The notes under the pieces are model-generated. The model did not search any database, had not been told where the DNA came from, and was given only the letters and a program-made list of their open reading frames with translations. A stretch of 64,000 nucleotides of DNA from Flavobacterium sp. ZT3R18. Lineage in GTDB: Bacteria > Bacteroidota > Bacteroidia > Flavobacteriales > Flavobacteriaceae. Numbering within the stretch: the first letter of the stretch is position 1; the number at the start of each line of letters is the position of its first letter. The translations under genes were made by a program, and so were the position numbers. The DNA is taken from contig NZ_VJZS01000002.1 of assembly GCF_007097385.1 (NCBI RefSeq), positions 345,164 through 409,163 on the forward strand, given 5' to 3'. This document shows, in pieces, positions 44,125 through 52,241 of this stretch.

Positions 44125-44670
44125 ATGAAAAAGAATAAATTATCCTTTGAAACTAAGTTTTGGGTGTACTATGAGATTAAAAACCCATTCGAGGTTATTG
44201 ATGCTTTTTTTGACTATGCCCATCTTGATTATTACAAACAGATTTTGGGAGAAGCAATACTATATAACAGTAAGGGAAGAATCTATAAAAAGAATTTTCC
44301 AGAACGGGTTTTTGTTTTCTATACTGCCTTGCGCTCTTTTCTTAAAGCATGCTATTGCCTGCAATCCAAAAGCAGAAAATGGAAAGTTAAAGGATCTTCA
44401 GAAAACTGGTCAATTCTCCATCAAGCATCACTAACAAGGGTAGAGTATGGCGATCCTTTCATTGTGTTTCAAAAAGCATTTGTAGAGTTAACCCTTGATG
44501 AATTTGAATTTTTTCTATCTGAAATTGTACATCTGTCATTAGCACCCTGCACGGAAGAATTTGATTTTGATGTGATGACGCCATATTTATACTTAATCAA
44601 AATGCTGGATGCAAGCCAGCTTATGCGTGAAAGAGGCGTTGAAAAAATCAAAAAAGAGAAACTGCCTTGA
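44125..44670 (+). CDS. Unknown cargo protein 1 of the element (181 aa)
   Basis: No family is recognised. The protein is rich in aromatic residues and mainly helical (NPFEVIDAFFDYAHLDYYKQILGEAILYNSKGR, FPERVFVFYTALRSFLKACYCLQSKSRKW, FVELTLDEFEFFLSEIVHLSLAP). There is no signal peptide, membrane segment or catalytic motif. The gene is preceded by an operator-like block and faces the XRE regulator, so it is probably under its control. It is separated from the next two genes by a second copy of the block. Confidence 0.65.
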   Translation: MKKNKLSFETKFWVYYEIKNPFEVIDAFFDYAHLDYYKQILGEAILYNSKGRIYKKNFPERVFVFYTALRSFLKACYCLQSKSRKWKVKGSSENWSILHQASLTRVEYGDPFIVFQKAFVELTLDEFEFFLSEIVHLSLAPCTEEFDFDVMTPYLYLIKMLDASQLMRERGVEKIKKEKLP

Positions 44671-44708
44671 GGATAATATATCCATGAGCGGAATAGAATA
44701 TCCTTTTG
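44671..44708 (+). promoter_or_regulatory. Operator-like block, copy 2
   Basis: GGATAATATATCC (a GGATA-ATA-TATCC inverted repeat), a 7-base spacer and GAATAGAATATCCTTTT. It matches copy 1 at 44046-44083 in order and spacing, and ends 38 bases before the ATG at 44746. Confidence 0.55.
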
Positions 44709-44745
44709 CATATTCCCAACTTTACTAAAGCTAAATTTTTTGATT

Positions 44746-45378
44746 ATGAAAAATGATAAAAACTTTAAGAAAGAAAGAAGGCTTGTGAAATCCCTTGCAC
44801 AGGCAAAGACTGCATTAAGCATGCTATTGCAAGATTCAGAAAAGTGGAATCTTGAAAGCGGAATTTCAGAACTTATCGACAAATTAGAAAATACCAAGAT
44901 CCATTTATTACTGGACAGATATCCTGATCTTCTACAGGAATATGACTTGGAACAATTACTTTCAGGTAATATTGAAATCACTGACACCAAGATACAGGAG
45001 GCCAAGACCGCAGGACTGCTTTCGTGTCTGCAATTACTGATACATTTTTGTTACGAACTAAAAGAAAATCCAAATCCAGCTGATAATAGGTTTGATAGTC
45101 TCAGGTATATTTTAGGTTCAATTACGTCCTACGAGTTCATATACGAACTCCTTATTATCATCATATCTGTGGTTGGAGAAAACTATTACGAAAAGTTTCA
45201 GCAGAGAATTCAATACTTAGATTTTGATTTAGAAAGTGCAAGAGTTCTGGAAAACGATCCTGAATTGCAGGACCATATTGACCTGATGGTTTGGTTTGCA
45301 TTAGTGCGTCTATTTTTAGAATCAGTTTATACTTATTTCAACAATCCAGATCACAACTCCAAAAACACGACATTATGA
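44746..45378 (+). CDS. Unknown cargo protein 2 of the element (about 210 aa)
   Basis: No family is recognised. The all-helical protein begins MKNDKNFKKERRLVKSLAQAKTALSMLLQDSEKWNLESGISELIDKLE and contains a hydrophobic central helix (YEFIYELLIIIISVVGENYY) that is probably buried rather than membrane-spanning. Its stop overlaps the ATG of the next gene (ATGA), a sign of translational coupling, so the two proteins likely work together. An ATG at 44740, two codons earlier, is an alternative start. Confidence 0.65.
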   Translation: MKNDKNFKKERRLVKSLAQAKTALSMLLQDSEKWNLESGISELIDKLENTKIHLLLDRYPDLLQEYDLEQLLSGNIEITDTKIQEAKTAGLLSCLQLLIHFCYELKENPNPADNRFDSLRYILGSITSYEFIYELLIIIISVVGENYYEKFQQRIQYLDFDLESARVLENDPELQDHIDLMVWFALVRLFLESVYTYFNNPDHNSKNTTL

Positions 45379-47000
45379 AAACTTCAGAAAAACTTACATT
45401 TCCAAAACTCGAAAACGAGTTTTTAGAAAATATCCTCAGACAATTGGTTAACCAGCATAATATCATTCAGATATTTTTTACTAAACAGCCCTCTTGCACA
45501 TTTTCACATCTTATTATCCATATCGAAAAAAATATGGATGCCGAACAGCTACAACAGAACAAATGGGTAAAGAAAATCAGAAATCGCTGTCAGATCTATG
45601 TATACTTCATCTATTCTACAAAACTCCAATATCAATTTTCTATAGGACATCCCTTTATTGAATTTTATTGCCAGCCTTCGGCTATCATCTACCAAAATAA
45701 AGCATGGGAAGATTCCTTTATCATTACAAGGGACTGGAAGAAATATAAGAAGAGCTTTAATGTGTTTCAAGAGCATTTTTATCATGATCACGATCTTCAT
45801 AAGTCACAAGTCCAAAATCTGATTTCAGAAGGTTTTTCAAACAGTGTTTTCACATCGTATGCAAGATTGATTGAATATGATCTTGACTATTTAGAAGAAC
45901 TGTATGCAGGAAATAAGTCTGCTTTGCTGAGTTTAGATGAAAGGATCAATAATCTTATAGCATACATTCCTGATATTCAAAAATACTTTGTGAGAAACAG
46001 CCACAGCAAATATTATCTTACTGATTTATTTATAAAAGCAAAAGAAGCAACCGCCGATGATGATGCTATTTATAAAGAAGAAATGTATGAAGCTGTTGGA
46101 ATTGCCCAGCAAAATCTCTATTGTCTTATCGAAAAGCGGTTTGACGAATTAAAGAAGCGGATCAAAAAAGGATTATTTGAAAGTAATCAAGTGGTATGTC
46201 AAATTAACGACAAGCTGAAAGATATAATCCTAGACACCGCAATAAACACCATAGTAAAGGAGGTCGAAGTCGAACAGATCTACTTATATCATCAAATTAC
46301 CTATGGTGAAAAAACGACTTATTATCTGATGCTCATAGCTGTGGGTACAGGTAATGAAAAATTAAGATTAATCACCCAATCCCTGAAAAGCAAAACAGGC
46401 GGAAAACATGATTTTGTTTTGTTAAGCCACAGCCGTAATTGGATACAAACGAATCTCTATCATTATCAAAATTTCTTTGCCAACATTATTCAAGGGAAGT
46501 GCCTGATATATTCATCCAGCCAATATCATCCCGAAATTCATTGGGAGATGCCTCACAATCGATATCACGCTGATCTTTATTTCTATTATAAGCCTACCAA
46601 AGATAGTGCCCTGCAATTTTATACAATAGCCAATAACTCTAAAGAAAACTACCAAGGTTTAGAATACTTTTTTGCATTATTTTTTATCTCCTTTTGCAGG
46701 ACATACATTTTTGTAAAAACGTATTACCTGCCTAGCTATCTGTCTAATCAAACATTATGGCAATTATGTATCTATGCAGATGCCGACATACGAAAGTATA
46801 ATTATCTAATAGAGCAGTTCTGGACGGATTTCTTTCCTTATTTAGATAAGCATATGACACTTTACCATAGGTTATCAAAGCTCAACAAAGAAGAGGTAGG
46901 TCAAATGAACGAAATTGTTGAGAAGCTGATGTATGAATTACACAACTTGGTCATTGAAGATGGATTATTGTTGAACTTTGAGGAAGATGAACCAGATTAG
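45375..47000 (+). CDS. Unknown cargo protein 3 of the element (541 aa)
   Basis: No family is recognised. From the ATG at 45375 the protein starts MKTSEKLTFPKLENEFLENILRQLVNQHNIIQIFF. The first ~110 residues look alpha/beta (SHLIIHIEK, QIYVYFIYSTK). The middle (about 130-270) is helical (LIEYDLDYLEELYAGNKSALL, YKEEMYEAVGIAQQNLYCLIEKRFDELKKRIK) and recalls HEPN-type helices, though no RxxxxH nuclease motif is seen. The C-terminal ~120 residues are again helical and Tyr/Phe-rich. Translation is coupled to the gene upstream. A nucleotidyltransferase-HEPN reading is speculative. Confidence 0.65.
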   Translation: MKTSEKLTFPKLENEFLENILRQLVNQHNIIQIFFTKQPSCTFSHLIIHIEKNMDAEQLQQNKWVKKIRNRCQIYVYFIYSTKLQYQFSIGHPFIEFYCQPSAIIYQNKAWEDSFIITRDWKKYKKSFNVFQEHFYHDHDLHKSQVQNLISEGFSNSVFTSYARLIEYDLDYLEELYAGNKSALLSLDERINNLIAYIPDIQKYFVRNSHSKYYLTDLFIKAKEATADDDAIYKEEMYEAVGIAQQNLYCLIEKRFDELKKRIKKGLFESNQVVCQINDKLKDIILDTAINTIVKEVEVEQIYLYHQITYGEKTTYYLMLIAVGTGNEKLRLITQSLKSKTGGKHDFVLLSHSRNWIQTNLYHYQNFFANIIQGKCLIYSSSQYHPEIHWEMPHNRYHADLYFYYKPTKDSALQFYTIANNSKENYQGLEYFFALFFISFCRTYIFVKTYYLPSYLSNQTLWQLCIYADADIRKYNYLIEQFWTDFFPYLDKHMTLYHRLSKLNKEEVGQMNEIVEKLMYELHNLVIEDGLLLNFEEDEPD

Positions 47001-47100
47001 TAAACGACAATTTTGGAATAAAACTAATTTTTAATTCAAATTTTAAAATCCATGATATAAATAAGAAATAATTCAAAATTTGTTTTTTCATAAGGCAGAG

Positions 47101-47127
47101 CCTCGCAATTTATTGTGAGGTTTTTTT
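47101..47127 (+). terminator. Terminator of the unknown cargo operon
   Basis: CCTCGCAA (47101-47108) pairs with TTGTGAGG (47113-47120, one G-T), followed by TTTTTTT. Confidence 0.8.
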
Positions 47128-47130
47128 ATT

Positions 47131-47677
47131 TCCTCCTGTTTAATGTTGTCATTTATATTTTGCAATGATCATCTAGTTATCCTAAAAGCTCCTAAATATC
47201 CTGATTATTGATATTTTTTTTAACAAAATAGTCACTGTGCTAACAAGAATTATTATTGTTATACCTAGAAAGTATATAGTTCTAAAAGAGTGTGTTATTA
47301 CTTGAACAGTACTCTGCATCGTTTTTAACGCAAACTACCATTGTTTCTGCAAGAGATTCCATTGAGTACATTGCGATTGTCAGAATGTATGTTTGTTTTA
47401 AATTTATGCGGTATCGAGGTAAAACAATACCGTTTGCCCTTAAACTAGGTACTCATATTACAAAAAAGTTCATTATTGTTCTAATGTTTGAAATTTAGAC
47501 CTTAAAAAAGCAAACCCTATTATTATGGATTTATGGATTTTTGAGCTAGTTTTATTACTAGTATTTTACTTATCTTTACGAAATTCTCTTTAGGAATTTC
47601 TTTGCTGTATTAATGCATCATAATTTTAGTTTGTTAGAAATACAGATGAAATACCGCCTTTTAATCTAAACTAGAAT
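47131..47677. other. AT-rich gap between the two cargo regions
   Basis: About 550 bases without a supported gene. A 68-codon frame at 47292-47498 has no recognisable character. The gap should contain the promoter of the effector/immunity array; I see no clear TANNTTTG box. Confidence 0.45.
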
Positions 47678-47785
47678 ATGAAAAAAGACGACGAATTACG
47701 TTTTAACTTTGGCGTTTTTATTGATGGTACGCTCAACAATAAAAAAAACACCAGATTAAAACGGAAATACCCTAAGGAAGATTAG
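47678..47785 (+). pseudogene. DUF2235 effector N-terminal stub, copy 1
   Basis: A 35-codon frame (MKKDDELRFNFGVFIDGTLNNKKNTRLKRKYPKED then TAG) aligns with residues 16-49 of the complete DUF2235 protein at 50260. It stops at the same codon as the second stub (48943-49092), and both stubs continue with the same TATTAACAATC leader to a DUF2931 gene. The first 14 codons of the effector are missing and the sequence has diverged more than in copy 2, so this is the older remnant. Confidence 0.75.
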
Positions 47786-47815
47786 TATTAACAATCTTAA
47801 AAAAAAACAATAATA

Positions 47816-48940
47816 ATGACCAAATTACTTAAATCAATAATTCTTGGCATGATGATAAGCCTAACGGTATGCTGCCAAAACAAACAACAAAATAATATGT
47901 TACAAAACAAAACAAATTTACCCAAATTTCAATGGGAAGAGAATATTTGTAGCCCAATGGGCTACCCAATAGAAGTATATAGAGGCGGTCTAGAGGGTAA
48001 TGTGTATGTAAGTTTAAGTCAGGGTACTACAACTGGAGAATGGGCATCTAGCGGTTCTGGCACAAGCTACGGCATAAAACCTTTGCCTAGCCGTATTAAT
48101 TGCATTTGGGTATCGTATGCCGAAGGCTGTCTGTACAAAATTGATAGCCCTATAGATTATGATAAAATGCTACACCTTTTTCAAGAAGGTTATCAAAATA
48201 GCGCTTTCTATTTTAACGGAAATGGGGAATATAAAAAAATGACTTTTAGTACTATTATAGTAGGGTTTGCCCCTGGCGGCGTTGTAGTTATTTGGGTTAT
48301 GGGAGGAGGCAGGCAGGTAGAAATTGGCAGGTATAAAGGCGAAAAACACCAAGTATCACAAGATGAGATTCAGCGATTAGACAGCCACGAGAGTTTGTTG
48401 TTTTCTAAAGACGAATACAAACGTATTATGCTCAATACCCAAATAGTACCACTAGAAGTGCGCGAAGCCAATGCAGGCAAACCCATACCTTACGGTTTAT
48501 GGGATAGTTATAGAGTTTGGTACTCTTGGCGACCTATTTTTGCTATAAAGAAAGAAGACGAAATCACATCTCTTTTTTGCGCACAAATAAATGGTGAATA
48601 TGAAGATTGGTTTGATAAAAGCTTGCTAGAAAATAAATTTAGAAAGCGTGCGATTCCTAAATCTGCTCATCTTACTTGGACAGATTGGACAGATAATAGT
48701 TGGACTGATAAAAAAGGACAAGGTTATGGGGGAGAAATTACTTTTGACGAACAAGAAATTACACAGGCATATCAGGAAATGTACAAAGACGATAAGGAAG
48801 GGCAAGCCGAGTTGCAATTCAGTATTAATCATATCAACACTTTTGTTACAGTACAACTCAAGCAAGGCGATAAAGAAATTCGTTTAGGAAAAACAATAGT
48901 AAAAGTATATAAATCTAAAAGTTTAAGTTTAAAAAAATAA
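47816..48940 (+). CDS. DUF2931-family lipoprotein, copy A (putative immunity protein)
   Basis: The 374-residue protein has a lipoprotein signal (LLKSIILGMMISLTVC, lipidated Cys at about 19) and the DUF2931 body: FQWEENICSPMGYPIEVYRGGLEG near the start, a central KMTFSTIIVGFAPGGVVVIWVMGGGRQVEIGRY, and a C-terminal INHINTFVTVQLKQGDKEIRLGKTIVKVYK. As I know it, this family often sits beside DUF2235 type VI effectors in Bacteroidota. An anchored periplasmic immunity protein against a lipase fits. It follows an effector stub by 30 bases. It differs from copy B mainly in two blocks (residues about 38-105 and 238-290). Confidence 0.8.
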   Translation: MTKLLKSIILGMMISLTVCCQNKQQNNMLQNKTNLPKFQWEENICSPMGYPIEVYRGGLEGNVYVSLSQGTTTGEWASSGSGTSYGIKPLPSRINCIWVSYAEGCLYKIDSPIDYDKMLHLFQEGYQNSAFYFNGNGEYKKMTFSTIIVGFAPGGVVVIWVMGGGRQVEIGRYKGEKHQVSQDEIQRLDSHESLLFSKDEYKRIMLNTQIVPLEVREANAGKPIPYGLWDSYRVWYSWRPIFAIKKEDEITSLFCAQINGEYEDWFDKSLLENKFRKRAIPKSAHLTWTDWTDNSWTDKKGQGYGGEITFDEQEITQAYQEMYKDDKEGQAELQFSINHINTFVTVQLKQGDKEIRLGKTIVKVYKSKSLSLKK

Positions 48941-48942
48941 CC

Positions 48943-49092
48943 ATGGGAAAATCATTTGTTTACAACACAGGTTCTGCCGAAGATGATAAAAAAGACGACG
49001 AATTACGTTTTGACTTTGGCGTTTTTATTGATGGTACACTCAACAATAAAGAAAACACCCGATTGCGCCGAAAATACCGTAACGAAGATTAG
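48943..49092 (+). pseudogene. DUF2235 effector N-terminal stub, copy 2
   Basis: A 49-codon frame starting ATG two bases after the copy A stop encodes MGKSFVYNTGSAEDDKKDD through RKYRNED and then stops. It is identical to the first 49 residues of the complete DUF2235 protein at 50260, with only two base differences. After the codon for the last Asp the sequence changes to the stub-specific leader. It cannot make an active lipase but might be translated. Confidence 0.85.
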
Positions 49093-49123
49093 TATTAACA
49101 ATCTTAAAAAAAAAACAATAATA

Positions 49124-50257
49124 ATGACCAAATTACTTAAATCAATAATTCTTGGCATGATGATAAGCATAACGGTATGCTGCCAAAACAAACAACAAAA
49201 TAATATGTTACAAAACAAAACAAATTTACCCGAATTCGATTGGAAGGCAAATGTAAATTGCCCTCCTGGTTACCCAGTAGAAGTATATAGAGGAGGATTG
49301 GAAGGCAATGGTTCTTATGCAAGTTTAGATTCAGGAACCGCAACGGGTAAAAGTGGCTGGGGTTTTTCAGGGAAAGATGTAAGTTACGGAGTAAAATCTC
49401 TACCTAGCCGAATCAACTGCATTTGGGTTTCGTATGCCGAAGGTTGTTTCTATAGTATAGACAGCCCAATAGATTATGATAAAATGCTACACCTTTTTCA
49501 AGAAGGTTATCAAAATAGCGCTTTCTATTTTAACGGAAATGGGGAATATAAAAAAATGACTTTTAGTACTATTATAGTAGGGTTTGCCCCTGGTGGCGTT
49601 GTAGTTATTTGGGCTATGGGAGGTGGCAGACAGGTAGAAATTGGCAGGTATAAAGGCGAAAAATACCAAGTATCACAAGCTGAGATACAACGGTTAGACA
49701 GCCACGAGAGTTTGTTGTTTTCTAAAGACGAATACAAACGTATTATGCTCAATACCCAAATAGTACCACTAGAAGTACGCGAAGCCAATGCAGGCAAACC
49801 CATACCTTACGGTTTGTGGGATAGCTATAGGGTGCGGTATACTTGGCGGTCTGTTTTTGCTATTAAAAAAGAGGTAGAAATCACCTCTATTATATGTATG
49901 AAATATAATGGAGAAAAAGAATTGATTTTTGACAAAAATTTGGCAGAAAATAAATTTAGCAAACAGGCGATTCCAAAGTTTGCTAATCTTTCTTGGACAG
50001 ACTGGACTGTTAATAGTTGGACCGACAAAAAAGGGCAAGGCTATGGGGGAGAAATTACTTTTGACGAACAAGAAATTACACAGGCATATCAGGAAATGTA
50101 CAAAGACGATAAGGAAGGGCAAGCCGAGTTGCAATTCAGTATTAATCATATCAACACTTTTGTTACAGTACAACTCAAGCAAGGCGATAAAGAAATTCGT
50201 TTAGGAAAAACAATAGTAAAAGTATATAAATCTAAAAGTTTAAGTTTAAAAAAATAA
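49124..50257 (+). CDS. DUF2931-family lipoprotein, copy B (putative immunity protein)
   Basis: From the ATG at 49124 the protein has 377 residues and the same lipoprotein signal as copy A (LLKSIILGMMISITVC). A longer frame from 48956 reads through the stub in another frame and is not the real start. The body matches copy A nearly perfectly in the centre and in the last ~75 residues, but two internal blocks are clearly different (EFDWKANVNCPPGYPVEVYRG.. to FYSID and RYTWRSVFAIKKEVEITS.. to WTVNSW). Its stop is 2 bases before the complete effector gene, so it is the likely cognate immunity protein. Confidence 0.83.
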   Translation: MTKLLKSIILGMMISITVCCQNKQQNNMLQNKTNLPEFDWKANVNCPPGYPVEVYRGGLEGNGSYASLDSGTATGKSGWGFSGKDVSYGVKSLPSRINCIWVSYAEGCFYSIDSPIDYDKMLHLFQEGYQNSAFYFNGNGEYKKMTFSTIIVGFAPGGVVVIWAMGGGRQVEIGRYKGEKYQVSQAEIQRLDSHESLLFSKDEYKRIMLNTQIVPLEVREANAGKPIPYGLWDSYRVRYTWRSVFAIKKEVEITSIICMKYNGEKELIFDKNLAENKFSKQAIPKFANLSWTDWTVNSWTDKKGQGYGGEITFDEQEITQAYQEMYKDDKEGQAELQFSINHINTFVTVQLKQGDKEIRLGKTIVKVYKSKSLSLKK

Positions 50258-50259
50258 CC

Positions 50260-52236
50260 ATGGGAAAATCATTTGTTTACAACACAGGTTCTGCCGAAGA
50301 TGATAAAAAAGACGACGAATTACGTTTTGACTTTGGCGTTTTTATTGATGGTACACTCAACAATAAAGAAAATACCAGATTGCGCCGAAAATACCGTAAC
50401 GAAGACGAAAATAGCCTACTGACAAAAGAGAAAAAAAAGGCGGATTTAGAAATAGAAAAAGAAGATTATGAATCTTTCAAAGAAACTGGACTCATCCGTA
50501 TACCAGATGGTATAGATTCTTTAAAATTTGATGAGGAGGAATATAAGGCTTATTTATTGGGTGTTTATCGTAGTGATTTTGACAAAGCAGGTACCGACAA
50601 CAGCTACAGCAACGACGATACCAATGTAACCCGTATGTGGAAATGTTGTAACGAAGAGTATGCAATCTATGTAGAAGGTATGGGTACCAGTGAGGAAGAT
50701 AGCCCTAATAGGCAGGACAGCCAGGATGGTTTTGCCTTTGGATCAGGACAAACAGGCATACGGGCCCGAGTGCGCCTGGCCTGCAAAAGAATTGCGGATA
50801 GGATTAAGGAGACAAAAGATAATAGTACTCAAAAAAAAGTAACCCAAATCACGCTCGACGTTTTTGGTTTTAGCCGTGGTGCGGCATCGGCACGCAATTT
50901 TGTATATGAGGTAAACAAGTGGGCTTACAAAACACAGGAAATAGAAATACCGGATGGCTATGAGTTTTATGAGGTTCGCGGAGAGCGAAGAACTAAAAAA
51001 AAGTATCGAAAAGCGCTTGGTGATGCAGATGGTCTAGAGATCGACCCATCTTTACTTATAGATGGCAAAATGCCCCGATTTGGACATTTAGGGTATAGTT
51101 TGTTGAAAAATAAAGATATTACCCCCGAAGAATTGGAGAACTTACAAGTTATTATACGCTTTGTAGGGGTTTATGACACAGTATCCTCCTATTATGAGAT
51201 GGGTCCATTGGGTGCTTATGATCCTTATGGTAAACTAGAAGACGACGGAAAATGGGGCAAACTACCCAAAGAAGCTTGGAAAACTCATTTTACAAATGAC
51301 GAAGAAGAGCTCGGACTTCAGGAATTAGGAGAGTCTAATAAATTTCAAAAAATGGTGCATTTTACCGCCCAAGACGAGCATCGCAAAAACTTTGCCCTTA
51401 CGCGTGTTGCTGGTGCCAACCAACCCAATGCTCATGGCAGTGCAAAAATAATCGAGAAAAACTTGCCCGGAGTGCACTGCGATATTGGTGGTGCTTACGA
51501 GAATGAAGCCACAGAATATATTGATGAAATAGGTACAAATACCGCAGACGAAAATTACACCTCAATTATGTCGTATATTACATCCTTTATTTCTTCCAAA
51601 GGTTTAATTGCATTAAAACAAGACCTGATACAACAACATTGGTACAAAGAAGAAGAGCTTACTATAATACGGGAAGTAGAGAGTCATAAATGGTTAGGGC
51701 TCGAAAATGTAAAAATTCCATTTTATTTGAAGCTAACAGGCACTCGAATAGGACTTAAAAAAGAGTACAGCTATATTCCGCTACATTTTATGGAGGAATT
51801 TTGTAGAGAAACTGCTATGGATAAAATTTTCTTAGATAGTACCGAAATGAAATATCCGCTTACCAGAGATCCATTTTTAGAAAAAGTAAAAAAATCGTTG
51901 CACCAGTATGTTTTTGGTGATGCTCCCGAGTGGGAATTTGTAAGTGATGCCCAGCTGCAAAAAGAAGAACAAGAACGAGAAGAGATAGGGAGAGAAATGG
52001 CCAAAAATAAAGAAGAAAGTTTGGAACCGGATGTGGAACTACCTGGAATTAGCATAATAGATACAGAAGAAGAGCCAATACAGGTACAACTTCCAGAAAT
52101 AAAAATTGATAATTTAAATAAACAAACTACACTTAGAAAATTACGCCACGAATACCTGCATTGGTCTTCTAACAGAGATTGGTTTGGTATGGAGCCTAAC
52201 AATAACAGAAAAAGAGTAGAATATCCTAAAAAATAA
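50260..52236 (+). CDS. DUF2235 (Tle1-like) putative type VI lipase effector
   Basis: The 658-residue protein has the alpha/beta-hydrolase DUF2235 domain: FDFGVFIDGTLNN (24-36), the nucleophile S205 in GFSRGAASAR, the acid D306 in GVYDTVSS, and H406 in PGVHCDIGGAY. This is the Ser-Asp-His triad and spacing of Tle1 phospholipases delivered by type VI secretion. No signal peptide is present, as expected for a T6SS cargo. The C-terminal part (about 560-658) is acidic and may be an adaptor-binding region. Immunity-type lipoproteins precede it and an unknown gene follows 5 bases later. No secretion machinery is in the window. Confidence 0.87.
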   Translation: MGKSFVYNTGSAEDDKKDDELRFDFGVFIDGTLNNKENTRLRRKYRNEDENSLLTKEKKKADLEIEKEDYESFKETGLIRIPDGIDSLKFDEEEYKAYLLGVYRSDFDKAGTDNSYSNDDTNVTRMWKCCNEEYAIYVEGMGTSEEDSPNRQDSQDGFAFGSGQTGIRARVRLACKRIADRIKETKDNSTQKKVTQITLDVFGFSRGAASARNFVYEVNKWAYKTQEIEIPDGYEFYEVRGERRTKKKYRKALGDADGLEIDPSLLIDGKMPRFGHLGYSLLKNKDITPEELENLQVIIRFVGVYDTVSSYYEMGPLGAYDPYGKLEDDGKWGKLPKEAWKTHFTNDEEELGLQELGESNKFQKMVHFTAQDEHRKNFALTRVAGANQPNAHGSAKIIEKNLPGVHCDIGGAYENEATEYIDEIGTNTADENYTSIMSYITSFISSKGLIALKQDLIQQHWYKEEELTIIREVESHKWLGLENVKIPFYLKLTGTRIGLKKEYSYIPLHFMEEFCRETAMDKIFLDSTEMKYPLTRDPFLEKVKKSLHQYVFGDAPEWEFVSDAQLQKEEQEREEIGREMAKNKEESLEPDVELPGISIIDTEEEPIQVQLPEIKIDNLNKQTTLRKLRHEYLHWSSNRDWFGMEPNNNRKRVEYPKK

Positions 52237-52241
52237 ATTAC

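Noticed and set aside
47292..47498. A 68-codon frame in the gap between cargo blocks
   Set aside because: No recognisable features, no clear promoter, and composition like the surrounding non-coding DNA.
48956..50257. A 433-codon version of DUF2931 copy B starting at 48956
   Set aside because: The first 56 codons read the effector stub in another frame; the lipoprotein signal starts at 49124, as in copy A.
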